Shown one piece after another: positions 8,237 to 16,221 of a stretch of 64,000 nucleotides of DNA. The notes beneath the pieces were generated by a model. It searched no databases. It was given only the letters and a program-made list of their open reading frames with translations, and was not told where the DNA came from. Source of the DNA: Ravibacter arvi (GTDB lineage Bacteria > Bacteroidota > Bacteroidia > Cytophagales > Spirosomataceae). The position numbers and the translations under genes are program-made. The DNA is taken from assembly GCF_039540405.1 (NCBI RefSeq), contig NZ_BAABEY010000001.1, positions 359,150 to 423,149 on the forward strand. The letters run 5' to 3'. How positions within the stretch are numbered: the first letter of the stretch is position 1; every line of letters begins with the position of its first letter.

Positions 8237-9280
8237 CTACGATCCGTTCTCTTTGACCTCGAGGGTGAGCTGGTAGCTTTTCGTTTCGCCGGGCTCAATC
8301 CACGCGAGCGAGCCGTTTTGCCTGGCTGCTGCCTGCCCGATCGGCGGGTGAGTACCGGGTTCCAGCCCGGTCACGTACTCGTTTTTTCCCCAGTGCTGCC
8401 AGTTGGTCAGCCACGGAAGCTCCGATTTGTTGAATTTTAGCGTAACCCCTAGTTTGAGTGCCGGATTGTACAGCCCGCAGGAGCTGATACCGTTTGTTTC
8501 ACCGGGGTTGATAAATGCGACCTCTTCGCCGCTGCCGAGATGCGAACCCAGCGGAGGCGGACAGGTTTTGAAATCATTTCCCGGGCGAAAGATCGTACCG
8601 TTCTGGTCCCCTTTCCGGGTAGTCCAGCTTCCGTCCCAGTTAATCTGAGTACCCGCATCGACCAGTGGCCAGCCAAAATTGAAATGGTAGAGCAGCATGT
8701 GCGGCGCCGGTGTGTTGCCCCGGTTGGTGATCTCGTCGTGAATAACAAGCTCCGCTTTCCCGAGTGTGCCGGAGAGTGTCCGGCGAAGTTCAAGGCTGGG
8801 GCCGAATGGCTTGGTTTCCTTCACCAGGCCGGTCAGGCTGAATGTCATGATACCACGCAGCGGGTCGGGCTGGGAAATGGCGACTATTTCGGCGGGCTGG
8901 TTTGCAATATGTCCGTGCAGCCCGCGTTCTCCGTGCTCATCATTTTCCGGTCCGCCCACGTGCGACAACCCGCAAGTGGTGAGCAGCCCGCCGGTGAAGG
9001 TTCGGAGCCAGTCGATCCCTTTATTGGAAAAGGGCTGGGGCGATACGATGCCCACATGACTGATCCAGGCCAGGCCGTACTGGTTATAGAAGGCGTCGGC
9101 TATGTCCATTCCGCGGTCGACCACCACTTTGTAGCGAAACCCCGTCCCGGTATTGATCCAGGCAATTCTGGTGCCGCGCCCGGGACCGTTGTCGATTACA
9201 GAAGTTTCTATACCGCCCATTTGGGCCGGGTGTGAAATTTTGTCTTGCCAGTGAAGGCCGGTCAGGTCGGGAGTTGGCAT
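8237..9280 (-). CDS. DUF4432 family, aldose-1-epimerase-like protein
   Basis: A 347-residue protein with the galactose-mutarotase-like beta-sandwich pattern of DUF4432: VVVDRGMDIADA around residues 72-83, GGLLTTCGLSHVGGP around 96-110, HGERGLHGHIANQPA around 115-129 and HMLLYHFNFGWPL around 198-210. The conserved histidines are those expected of the aldose epimerase superfamily. There is no signal peptide. In this cluster it may interconvert anomers of the imported or oxidised sugar. The DUF4432 call is from memory of family motifs; the exact reaction is unknown. Confidence 0.75.
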   Translation of the reverse strand: MPTPDLTGLHWQDKISHPAQMGGIETSVIDNGPGRGTRIAWINTGTGFRYKVVVDRGMDIADAFYNQYGLAWISHVGIVSPQPFSNKGIDWLRTFTGGLLTTCGLSHVGGPENDEHGERGLHGHIANQPAEIVAISQPDPLRGIMTFSLTGLVKETKPFGPSLELRRTLSGTLGKAELVIHDEITNRGNTPAPHMLLYHFNFGWPLVDAGTQINWDGSWTTRKGDQNGTIFRPGNDFKTCPPPLGSHLGSGEEVAFINPGETNGISSCGLYNPALKLGVTLKFNKSELPWLTNWQHWGKNEYVTGLEPGTHPPIGQAAARQNGSLAWIEPGETKSYQLTLEVKENGS

Positions 9281-9362
9281 TTGATGAATGTAAGAATCAA
9301 ACTGGTTAAGGGCGTCGGAATCGCCGGCACGAAGGGGGTATTTAGGATAGTCGCAATGCGGG

Positions 9363-10178
9363 TTATTGTTTGATTGAAATGTTTTTGTATTCCACCTTCA
9401 TAGGCGGTCCGGTATGGATCTGAAGCCCGAGAAAACCCTTGTCGGAACGATTGGCGGCGTCATTATCGAGTACTTCGCTCATCAGGACACCGTTTATGAA
9501 GTGCTGGAGCTTATTGCCTTTTGCTACGATATGGATTTCGTTCCAGTCGCCTGGTTTGATGTGGGTTTTTAACTCATCTGCTGTTCCGAGTGATCCGGTT
9601 ACTTCTCTGCTTAGCCAGGCATTATTTTTAAGATTGGCTTTGAACGAAGCAGGGTCATTGGCGTTGGGCTGGGTATTGATCGTTGCATTTTCGCCGCGAT
9701 AAGCCAGGGTGGTACGTTTTCTTTCTTCGTAATTCTGGCCGGTGTAGTTGTTTTTCCCGTCAATATCGGCCTGGTAGCCTTTGAGCGCAAAGGGGACGTC
9801 GGCTACTTTTTCGCTTCTGTAATTGACGCCGGAATTCCCGGATTCAGAAATTCTGAAGCTGGCCTTGAATTCGAAGTCGCCGGGCTGACCGTCCTTCCAA
9901 ATCAGGAAACTGTTCTTTTCCAAGGGTTTGGCCGGGGTGATTTCGCCGGTGATAACCCCGTTTTCCACGCGCCAGTAGCTGGTATCGCCTTCCCATCCGT
10001 TAAGAGACTGGCCGTCGAAAATGGATACGAAGTCACCGGCTTTTACTTCCTGCGCGACCTGGGTGGTATCAGCTGTAGTTTCATTGGTCTGCTGTTGCGT
10101 GCACGAAACGTTGACTAGAACGGCAGCAGCCAGCAGCCAGTTAATTGCTTTGTCTTTGGATGGAAAGTTAGTTTTCAT
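9363..10178 (-). CDS. DUF1080 (3-keto-disaccharide hydrolase-like) lipoprotein
   Basis: A 271-residue protein with a lipoprotein signal ending at Cys26 (VNVSC), so it is exported. The body is a concanavalin-like jelly roll of DUF1080: FVSIFDGQSLNGWEGD near residues 51-66, WRVENGVITGE near 69-79, GNSGVNYRSE near 113-122 and the C-terminal GFLGLQIHTGPPMKVEYKNI. Some DUF1080 proteins hydrolyse or eliminate the glycosidic bond of 3-keto-glycosides made by Gfo/Idh enzymes. With such an oxidoreductase and TIM-barrel isomerases in the same unit, that role is plausible. The export signal puts it in the envelope while the oxidoreductase is cytoplasmic, which this model must explain. Confidence 0.85.
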   Translation of the reverse strand: MKTNFPSKDKAINWLLAAAVLVNVSCTQQQTNETTADTTQVAQEVKAGDFVSIFDGQSLNGWEGDTSYWRVENGVITGEITPAKPLEKNSFLIWKDGQPGDFEFKASFRISESGNSGVNYRSEKVADVPFALKGYQADIDGKNNYTGQNYEERKRTTLAYRGENATINTQPNANDPASFKANLKNNAWLSREVTGSLGTADELKTHIKPGDWNEIHIVAKGNKLQHFINGVLMSEVLDNDAANRSDKGFLGLQIHTGPPMKVEYKNISIKQ

Positions 10179-10217
10179 GTTTAGCTTAGGAAATCCTTTT
10201 TATTTGAAATGAGATAG

Positions 10218-11069
10218 TTATAAATGGTATTGGGCAATTTTCGATTGGATGAAGGCATAGCCTTTCTCTGCAATGTCCCAGGGTTTTGAGAACTCCCGCC
10301 AGACGCCGATTGCATTTGCAAAATCCGGGTCGTTCCTGGAAAATGCCTCGATGGTCAGCCAGCCTTTGTACTGCTGCTGCGCGAGCGAGGCAAATATTTC
10401 ATCAAAATTGACATGTCCTTCGCCGGGGGTACCGCGGTCGTTCTCGCTGATGTGCACGTGGCGCAGCACCGGCGATATGGTTTCGATCGCTCCGGCAAAG
10501 CTCTTTTCCTCGACATTCGCGTGATGCGAGTCGAACATACCCTGCACGTTCGGATGGTCAGCCAACCTGACGAGCTTCAGCAATTGTTCCATGGTGTTGC
10601 AGAGGTAGCACTCAAAACGGTTGAGTGCTTCGGGGCAAAGCGTAATATCGGCCTGGGCGGCGTACGCTCCTGCGGCATGAAGCACTTCGGCCGCAAGCTT
10701 GTATTCGTCCTCCTCCGGCGCATGGTTGGCAAACACGGTATGGGCTGAGTGAAAAGGCCCGACAATGAGCGAGGCATTCAATGCCTGGGCGCGGTCGATC
10801 TTACGCTTGATCGCATCCAGGGCGCGGGCCCGGACAGCCGGCGAAGGATCAATCGGGTTTTCGTCTTTTCCAAGCACAAAAACCGACGTGGCCTCCAGGC
10901 CGGTGCTCCTGATGAAATCGCCGGCCTGCCGGAAAACTTCAACGTCCTGATTGCTGATAAACAGTTCTACGCCGTCATAACCTATTGTTTTCAGGCGCTC
11001 TATGATCGGATAAAGGCTTTCCGAAATACCCGCTGTCCAGGCCAGAACATTGAAACCTATTTTGTTCAT
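10218..11069 (-). CDS. Sugar phosphate isomerase/epimerase (TIM barrel, IolE/ketose-epimerase-like)
   Basis: A 283-residue AP-endonuclease-2-superfamily protein and the first gene of the catabolic unit. Metal-site residues are visible in TLCPEALNRFE (Glu), GMFDSHHANVEE (Asp, His), LRHVHISENDRG (His) and LTIEAFSRND (Glu), which is the Glu-Asp/His-His-Glu set of ketose 3-epimerases and related isomerases. There is no export signal. It could epimerise a ketose or a 3-keto sugar, or dehydrate an inosose; the clear catalytic Glu pair favours an epimerase. The DUF1080 gene follows after 39 bp. Confidence 0.85.
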   Translation of the reverse strand: MNKIGFNVLAWTAGISESLYPIIERLKTIGYDGVELFISNQDVEVFRQAGDFIRSTGLEATSVFVLGKDENPIDPSPAVRARALDAIKRKIDRAQALNASLIVGPFHSAHTVFANHAPEEDEYKLAAEVLHAAGAYAAQADITLCPEALNRFECYLCNTMEQLLKLVRLADHPNVQGMFDSHHANVEEKSFAGAIETISPVLRHVHISENDRGTPGEGHVNFDEIFASLAQQQYKGWLTIEAFSRNDPDFANAIGVWREFSKPWDIAEKGYAFIQSKIAQYHL

Positions 11070-11386
11070 CAGATTGACTGTAGTTTTTTGGTTTTAATTG
11101 TACAAAATCGGAAAGGTCAATTTTGTATTCAGTTTGATATTGTGTTAAAAACACCAGAAAAGGTGTTTGTTTATGGATTCGTGAATTCGAAAAATACAAT
11201 CAGCGCGTTAATTTTATTTCGGTAATAATTGCACTATACGAAGTTTTTGAACTTGAAAAATCCCTATTCTTTAACTCAAAAATTCATTCTTATGCGCTTT
11301 TTACTATCCTGTACATTCCTGTGGAGGTATACTGGAAAGCCGGTTTTGATGCTTCAGGAGCCTGCTAAAATTACAGGCGGAAATTT
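11070..11386. other. Non-coding stretch, probable leader/promoter of the 11-1 kb unit
   Basis: 317 bp, AT-rich towards 11070-11220, lying upstream of the first TIM-barrel gene and downstream of the SGNH hydrolase gene, both on the minus strand. It should hold the promoter of the nine-gene unit, but no clear TAnnTTTG element was found on that strand. A 72-codon open frame at 11229-11447 on the plus strand overlaps the hydrolase gene and looks fortuitous. Confidence 0.4.
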
Positions 11387-12244
11387 TCACCGGTTGCCTT
11401 TTCCGGGCTTCCATTTTTTTAGAATTTTTCCGGCGATGAGCCGATAGCCTTCGTCCGACGGATGCAGGCCGTCATAGGTCATGTAAATGGCCTCGGCGGG
11501 GTAGGGGTATTCGTCTTTTTCCGGGTCAAAAGGAATCTCTGAGTATTCCGGGTACCCGAAATTTTTATAGGATGCTTTTCCGGGCTCACGCAGTCGTTTG
11601 AATCTGACCATATTGTTGGAGGTAATACCGCTTTTCCGGAACAGGTCTACGGTAGGAATTTTTTCGTGCCGGCCGATCCTGACGATCATTTTGGCGAAGT
11701 CGGCAAGTTCCTGGCCGTTTTTGGCTTTGTACGAGCCGTAGGCATTGTTTTTAAAATTCGAGATATGCACGAAATCGCCTCGTTGCAAAGGTGTGATCAG
11801 GATGATTTTGGCCTGGGGGTTGAGCCGGCGAAATTTGTCGAGGATAATTCGAAAAGCGCCGCTGACCGTGCCCGGCCCGGTATTGTCCAGGTAATCGGAA
11901 AAGGTTCCCAACGGCTGCCCCTGCCACCAGTCGTTGGTGCCCAGGAATATCGTGTACACGTCCGAAGGTTCCAGTCCGAGGGTTTCAATTTTCTCGGCAA
12001 TCCGAACTGCGCTCCAGCCGTTGAAGCCTTTGTTGATATAGCTGATCTCCGGATGTTTTTCGGTGATCAGCGAAAGATAGCCTTTGGTGATCCGGTTACC
12101 GGTTTGCTCCGGGTGGTCATTGAGATAGGTGATGGAATCGCCCAGGGCTGTCCATACCACCTTTCTCGGAGAACCGGACAAGAGCAGCAAACCTGTGAGC
12201 ACAAAGAAAGCCCGAAGGCCTAAGCGAAGGAATGGGGAGGTCAT
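11387..12244 (-). CDS. SGNH/GDSL-type hydrolase
   Basis: A 285-residue protein with an N-terminal hydrophobic segment (residues 7-24, probably a signal peptide or anchor). Block I is ALGDSIT with nucleophile Ser37; block III is LGTNDWW; block V is DGLHPSDEG with Asp258 and His261. These give the complete catalytic set of SGNH esterases and lipases, which act on acyl or acetyl esters, often of polysaccharides. It lies downstream of ruvC on the same strand behind a heptamer-repeat hairpin, and upstream of the catabolic unit. Substrate unknown. Confidence 0.88.
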   Translation of the reverse strand: MTSPFLRLGLRAFFVLTGLLLLSGSPRKVVWTALGDSITYLNDHPEQTGNRITKGYLSLITEKHPEISYINKGFNGWSAVRIAEKIETLGLEPSDVYTIFLGTNDWWQGQPLGTFSDYLDNTGPGTVSGAFRIILDKFRRLNPQAKIILITPLQRGDFVHISNFKNNAYGSYKAKNGQELADFAKMIVRIGRHEKIPTVDLFRKSGITSNNMVRFKRLREPGKASYKNFGYPEYSEIPFDPEKDEYPYPAEAIYMTYDGLHPSDEGYRLIAGKILKKWKPGKGNR

Positions 12245-12259
12245 AAAGGTTATGGTTGT

Positions 12260-12401
12260 CAGAAATCGGATGTCGGAAATCAGCCCTTTTTAGTTTGTTA
12301 AGTTGCTGTTTCCATCTGATTTCTGGTTTCTGATTTTTGATTTCCGATTTCCGATTTCCAACATCCGACATCCGATTTCCGATTTCTGACATCCCCTCTC
12401 C
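12260..12401. repeat. Inverted heptamer arrays between ruvC and the SGNH hydrolase gene
   Basis: 12260-12280 holds CAGAAAT, CGGATGT and CGGAAAT. 12318-12394 holds eleven heptamers, mostly GATTTCC/GATTTCT with GACATCC variants. The left block is complementary to part of the right block (for example CGGATGTCGGAAAT against GATTTCCGACATCC-type stretches), so a long hairpin is possible with the 12284-12317 spacer as loop. The right array ends next to the ruvC stop codon (12402-12404). Confidence 0.85.
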
Positions 12402-12983
12402 CTACTTCATCCGCCCCGGGTTCTCCTCTACAAAAGCAGCCCAGCCGCCTTTTTTTACTTTTCCTTTTGAGACCGTAGTAGCAGGGGAGTTGGCGTGAAA
12501 ATGATGGCAGATTGCAATGGCGATGCCGTCGGTGGCGTCCAGGAATTCCTTGTTGAGCGGCTGTTGAAGGATCTTTTCCAATATATAGGCGACCTGTTCT
12601 TTGGTGGCGCTGCCGTTGCCGGTAACCGACTGTTTTACCTTCCTGGGGGAATATTCCACGATGGGTATGTTCCGGGAAAGCGCCGCAGCCATGGTTACGC
12701 CCTGCGCTCGCCCCAGCTTGAGCATGGATTGCGGGTTCTTGCCGAAAAAAGGGTCCTCAATAGCCATTTCATCCGGAAGGTACTCTTCTATGAGCTGGAT
12801 CATCCGTTCGAAAATTTTCTTCAGTTTCAGCTCATGGGTACTATATTTGTTCAGTTTTATCACTCCATATTGAAGCAAACGCATCTCCTGGCCACTCACT
12901 GCAATCACCCCGTATCCCATGACCTGTGTGCCCGGGTCTACGCCCATGATAATCTTGTCAGACTGCTTTTCCTGAATACTCAT
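12402..12983 (-). CDS. ruvC: Crossover junction endodeoxyribonuclease RuvC
   Basis: A 193-residue protein matching the Holliday-junction resolvase RuvC. The four acidic metal-binding residues are present: Asp16 in MGVDPGTQVMGYG, Glu76 in AIEDPFFGKN, and Asp149 and Asp152 in LDATDGIAIAICHH. It nicks four-way junctions in concert with RuvAB during recombinational repair. The start codon overlaps that of the divergent flippase-like gene: both use the palindrome CATG at 12981-12984. The C-terminal 25 residues are basic (VSKGKVKKGGW), typical of Bacteroidota RuvC. Confidence 0.96.
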   Translation of the reverse strand: MSIQEKQSDKIIMGVDPGTQVMGYGVIAVSGQEMRLLQYGVIKLNKYSTHELKLKKIFERMIQLIEEYLPDEMAIEDPFFGKNPQSMLKLGRAQGVTMAAALSRNIPIVEYSPRKVKQSVTGNGSATKEQVAYILEKILQQPLNKEFLDATDGIAIAICHHFHANSPATTVSKGKVKKGGWAAFVEENPGRMK

Positions 12984-13968
12984 GGCGCAATTTAGAAAAC
13001 TCTTTGCAGAGAACGGGCAGCGGCTGACACTTCGCTGGACATTTGTCTGGCGGATTGTGGCTACGGCAGGACTGCTTTTTGTTCTGTGGAAGGCACTGGG
13101 CAGGGATGGAAAAAACTTGAGTGATGTATGGCAATCTGTGGGCTTTCACGTTACCCGAGGCGAGGGCGTCTGGCTGTTGGTATTGCTGGTTCTCGTACCG
13201 GTTAACTGGGCGCTCGAGAGCAGGAAATGGCAGCTTCTTGTGGGTAAGGTACAGCGGATTACGTTTTCCGAAGCGGTGGGAAGCACCCTTGCCGGTCTGC
13301 TTTCGGGGCTGGCTTTGCCTGCACAGATCGGGGATGTGGTAGGACGGGTCGCGGCGTTAAAAGTAGCCTCGCGGTCGAGCGCAATCGGTGCAGCGCTCAT
13401 TTCCGGCGGTATTCAGTTTTATGCTGCAGTTTTTACAGGAATTTGGGGCGCTTTTGAGTTATGGGAAGTTTTACCGGCAACAGGACCGGCCAAAAAAATG
13501 GTGGCGGCTGCCCTGGGAGTAATCGTTTTAGCCGGGGTTCTCGCGTTCGCGTTCCGGAAATACCTGGTCCTGAAATTGCCGGGAAATGGAATTTGGGGAC
13601 GGGTAAAGTCGTCGCTGGCCGTAATTGCGCTATACGATAATGCCGAGCTACTGACTGCGTTTGCTATAGGGCTTTTAAGGTATCTGACTTATGCAGGACA
13701 GTTCGTCGCAGGCTTGCTGCTGTTCGGGTTCCCGATGAGTGTCCCGGAAATGGCGGCATGCGTATCGTTGGTTCTGATGGTAAAAACCGTTCTACCGGCG
13801 CTGAACCTTTTGGGGGATCTGGGTTTGAGAGGTGTAAGCGCCGTGCTTATCTTTGGTATATTCGGGATAGCGCCCGACGATGTGCTGGCAGTAACTTTTT
13901 TAATTTGGGCAACCAATATCCTGTTCCCCGCAGTGTTTGGTTGGTTTTGGGTATGGAAGCGAGCCTGA
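12982..13968 (+). CDS. Lysylphosphatidylglycerol-synthase-TM/YbhN-like flippase-family membrane protein
   Basis: A 328-residue inner-membrane protein with about eight hydrophobic segments, including residues 21-36, 60-72, 135-160 and 168-188. It has the family feature SRKWQLLVGKV followed by AVGSTLAGLLSGLALPAQIGDVVGR. The LPG_synthase_TM (UPF0104) family includes the flippase part of MprF and uncharacterised homologues often found beside glycosyltransferases. It overlaps the next gene by 16 bp, so the two are likely co-translated and may make or move a glycolipid. The start shares bases with the ruvC start, so its promoter must lie inside ruvC. Confidence 0.75.
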   Translation: MAQFRKLFAENGQRLTLRWTFVWRIVATAGLLFVLWKALGRDGKNLSDVWQSVGFHVTRGEGVWLLVLLVLVPVNWALESRKWQLLVGKVQRITFSEAVGSTLAGLLSGLALPAQIGDVVGRVAALKVASRSSAIGAALISGGIQFYAAVFTGIWGAFELWEVLPATGPAKKMVAAALGVIVLAGVLAFAFRKYLVLKLPGNGIWGRVKSSLAVIALYDNAELLTAFAIGLLRYLTYAGQFVAGLLLFGFPMSVPEMAACVSLVLMVKTVLPALNLLGDLGLRGVSAVLIFGIFGIAPDDVLAVTFLIWATNILFPAVFGWFWVWKRA

Positions 13969-15110
13969 TTTTTGTGGAAATATTTTTCTGGCTGCTGGCA
14001 GCGGGTTACGCGGTGTTTACCTTGTGGCTCTGGCGGACCTGGTCGCGTATCCGTGTTTTTCAACCCGCCGGAACAATGAATGGCGCCGGAACGGAAACGC
14101 TCATTTCGGTGATTGTCCCGGTCCGGAATGAAGCGGTCCGTATCGGGGCCCTGCTTGCTGACCTGGAGCGACAGTCGTTGGGAAAGCAATTGTATGAAAT
14201 CTGGATAGCCGACGATGCGTCAACGGACGCCACGGCGGCCTTGGTAAGGGCGTTTGCGGAAAAAACTTCGATGCGCCTTCATTTGCTTGAACTGTCTGAC
14301 AACCGGTCTGCTTCACCCAAAAAGCGGGCCATCAGTTCGGCCCTTCAGAAAGCGACTGGAAAGTACGTCGTGACTACCGACGGAGACTGTCGGGTGGGGC
14401 CGGCCTGGCTGGAAACACTGGTTGCCTGCTTCCGGGAGTCGGGAGCCAGATGCGTGAGCGGCCCGGTGACCTTTACACCCGAATCAAAGCTGACCGATCA
14501 TCTTCAGACTGTTGAGTTCTCGAGCCTGGTTGGGAGCGGGGCCTGTGCCATCGCGGCAGGGCGGCCCAATATGTGCAACGGGGCTAATTTTGCTTATGAA
14601 AAGTCGGTTTTCTTTGAAGTGGGTGGTTTTGAAGGAGTAGACCAGATCGCTTCCGGGGATGATGAGCTGCTCCTGCAAAAAATTGCGCAGCGATACCCGG
14701 AGGGGATTGTCTTTCTGAAGTCTCCCGAAGCCATCGTCCGGACTGCTCCGCATACCGACTGGAAGGGATTCAGAAACCAGCGCCAGCGATGGGCCAGCAA
14801 ATGGAAATTCTACCGCAGCCCGGCGCCGAAGGTACTGGCGGTTTTTATTTTTCTGAGCAACCTGATGCTGCTGGTTGCCGGGCTCTGGTATGCGTTCGGA
14901 CAGCTTTCCGGCTATACCTGGCTGGCACTTATCGGGTTCAAGATATTGCCGGAATGGCTTTTCATTAGTTCTGTGCTCCGTTTTCTGGGAAAGCAGCGGT
15001 CTATTGCCTGCATACCGCTTGTCCAGGTACTCTACCCTTTCTACGTGGTGTATTTCGGGCTGGCCGGGCAGAAAAGCCGCTATGTATGGAAAGGCCGGGA
15101 GCTGCGGTGA
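13953..15110 (+). CDS. Family 2 glycosyltransferase, membrane-anchored
   Basis: A 385-residue processive-type GT2 enzyme. An N-terminal membrane helix (residues 5-28) is followed by the GT-A domain with ISVIVPVRNE (51-60), DDAS (87-90), TDGDC (142-146), SGDDELL (235-241) and QRQRW (276-280). Two or more C-terminal membrane segments lie after residue 295. The frame extends upstream to 13758, but the start at 13953 (MEASLIF) begins just before the first helix and leaves a 16-bp overlap with the flippase-like gene. It probably transfers a sugar to a lipid or envelope glycan; donor and acceptor are unknown. Confidence 0.88.
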   Translation: MEASLIFVEIFFWLLAAGYAVFTLWLWRTWSRIRVFQPAGTMNGAGTETLISVIVPVRNEAVRIGALLADLERQSLGKQLYEIWIADDASTDATAALVRAFAEKTSMRLHLLELSDNRSASPKKRAISSALQKATGKYVVTTDGDCRVGPAWLETLVACFRESGARCVSGPVTFTPESKLTDHLQTVEFSSLVGSGACAIAAGRPNMCNGANFAYEKSVFFEVGGFEGVDQIASGDDELLLQKIAQRYPEGIVFLKSPEAIVRTAPHTDWKGFRNQRQRWASKWKFYRSPAPKVLAVFIFLSNLMLLVAGLWYAFGQLSGYTWLALIGFKILPEWLFISSVLRFLGKQRSIACIPLVQVLYPFYVVYFGLAGQKSRYVWKGRELR

Positions 15111-15182
15111 TGGATTTTCTCGTTTCTGCGGCTAAGCCGAAAATTTTGTCAAAACCAGAAAGGTAGCTGTTTCGATATAGGA

Positions 15183-15641
15183 TTATCTGATCTTAACACG
15201 GAAGTTTCCCATTGCTTCTTTGTCGTTATCAATGCCTCTGACAACTACGCTGACATTTTGTTCATTGTAAAAATTTATGGAGTATTCATCAATCCGCATC
15301 CTGCCTTTTGGCAGAAAAAAGCGGTAGGTAGGACTGGAAGAATTGTATTGTGAACTCCTGCCGTTTGAATAGGTAACGATCAGCATACAGTCCTGGTAGG
15401 CTTCCCCACTTGCACTTATTTTAAATCCTCTGATACTCTGCATATCTTCGAAAGGAATATACATGCCCTGAACAAAGCGATCTTCTTCGGTTACTTCCAG
15501 AACATGTGTATACGAAATGTTCCGTATCTTAAACAAGCCGAAGAGAAAAACCGAAACGGCAATAGTAATTATGACGACAGCTGCCAGGATACCACCGATT
15601 ATTTTTCCAATAATCTTAAATATTTTCACCAATGTTCCCAT
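15183..15641 (-). CDS. Small membrane-anchored protein of unknown function
   Basis: A 152-residue protein with one long N-terminal membrane segment (about residues 7-38, rich in Ile, Val and Gly) and a soluble C-terminal domain of mixed beta character (for example DCMLIVTYSNGRSSQYN and NVSVVVRGIDNDKEA). No family recognised. It starts 19 bp after the lipoprotein gene at 15661-16125 on the same strand, so the two are probably one transcript. Its place behind the SusCD pairs suggests an envelope role, but that is only context. Confidence 0.6.
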   Translation of the reverse strand: MGTLVKIFKIIGKIIGGILAAVVIITIAVSVFLFGLFKIRNISYTHVLEVTEEDRFVQGMYIPFEDMQSIRGFKISASGEAYQDCMLIVTYSNGRSSQYNSSSPTYRFFLPKGRMRIDEYSINFYNEQNVSVVVRGIDNDKEAMGNFRVKIR

Positions 15642-15660
15642 ACGAATTCGTGTATAGTCT

Positions 15661-16125
15661 TTAACGTCTGACGATCATTTCAATGGCGCCGAGAGCCTCG
15701 AAAGGTTCTTTGTCAATATGCGGTAAGGAGATGATTTTTATTTTTTTTACCAGTAATCTTCTTTGTTCAGAGGATAGACGGGATTTAGGTGTTAAAAAGA
15801 AAAAGGAGGTCATTTTGCCATTGTCGGCAATCCGGAAAGTCGTATCAATGTTGCCCTTACCTATTTCTATGGTACGGTCCGGAAGCATTTTATTCCGGAG
15901 CAATAAGGTGGTAGGATTGCCAAAATCACGCCGAACTGTAACGCTTGTCCAGCTTCCAACTTTCTCGGGATCACCGGGGATGGAGAATATAAGTGACGAA
16001 AAAGCACCGGCGCAAGCTGTAAAATGATAGTGCTTAAGCGGAGGACTCGCTTGTGGTTTGGAACAACCCGACAGAAGAACGAGAGATGCAAATAAATATA
16101 CGTTAATGCGTGATTTTGAAAACAT
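15661..16125 (-). CDS. Hypothetical lipoprotein
   Basis: A 154-residue protein with a clear lipoprotein signal ending LLSGC (Cys21). The mature part is small and probably beta-rich (SWTSVTVRRDFGNPTTLLLR, TMTSFFFLTPKSR-like segments). No family recognised. It is separated from the upstream SusD gene by a strong hairpin (16167-16202), so it may be transcribed on its own or by read-through. It pairs with the membrane protein gene just downstream. Confidence 0.6.
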   Translation of the reverse strand: MFSKSRINVYLFASLVLLSGCSKPQASPPLKHYHFTACAGAFSSLIFSIPGDPEKVGSWTSVTVRRDFGNPTTLLLRNKMLPDRTIEIGKGNIDTTFRIADNGKMTSFFFLTPKSRLSSEQRRLLVKKIKIISLPHIDKEPFEALGAIEMIVRR

Positions 16126-16166
16126 TGTTTTAAGCTACTTTTAAACACCACAATTTTAAAATTCCC

Positions 16167-16202
16167 GGGTATTCCACCAGCTAATTGGTGAAATACCCGG
16201 AA
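16167..16202. terminator. Hairpin terminator between SusD and lipoprotein genes
   Basis: Arms 16167-16181 and 16188-16202 (CCGGGTATT...AATACCCGG) pair over 15 bp with one mismatch and a 6-nt loop. A run of six T follows on the plus strand and an AT-rich stretch follows on the minus strand. It lies 20 bp after the SusD stop codon, as expected for its terminator. Confidence 0.75.
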
Positions 16203-16221
16203 GTTTTTTGAAAACAAGCGT

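Noticed and set aside
1002..11069. Assignment of the operon as a standard myo-inositol pathway
   Set aside because: A Gfo/Idh enzyme, IolE-like TIM barrels and a cupin are present, but no IolC kinase, IolD hydrolase or IolB-sized cupin is seen, and DUF1080 and DUF4432 are not part of that pathway.
11229..11447. 72-codon plus-strand frame starting MHYTKFLNLKNPY
   Set aside because: It overlaps the 3' end of the SGNH hydrolase gene and lacks protein-like continuity in the overlap; judged fortuitous.
13758..13952. Longer start for the glycosyltransferase at 13758
   Set aside because: It would overlap the flippase-like gene by over 200 bp and add non-family residues; the 13953 start precedes the first membrane helix.
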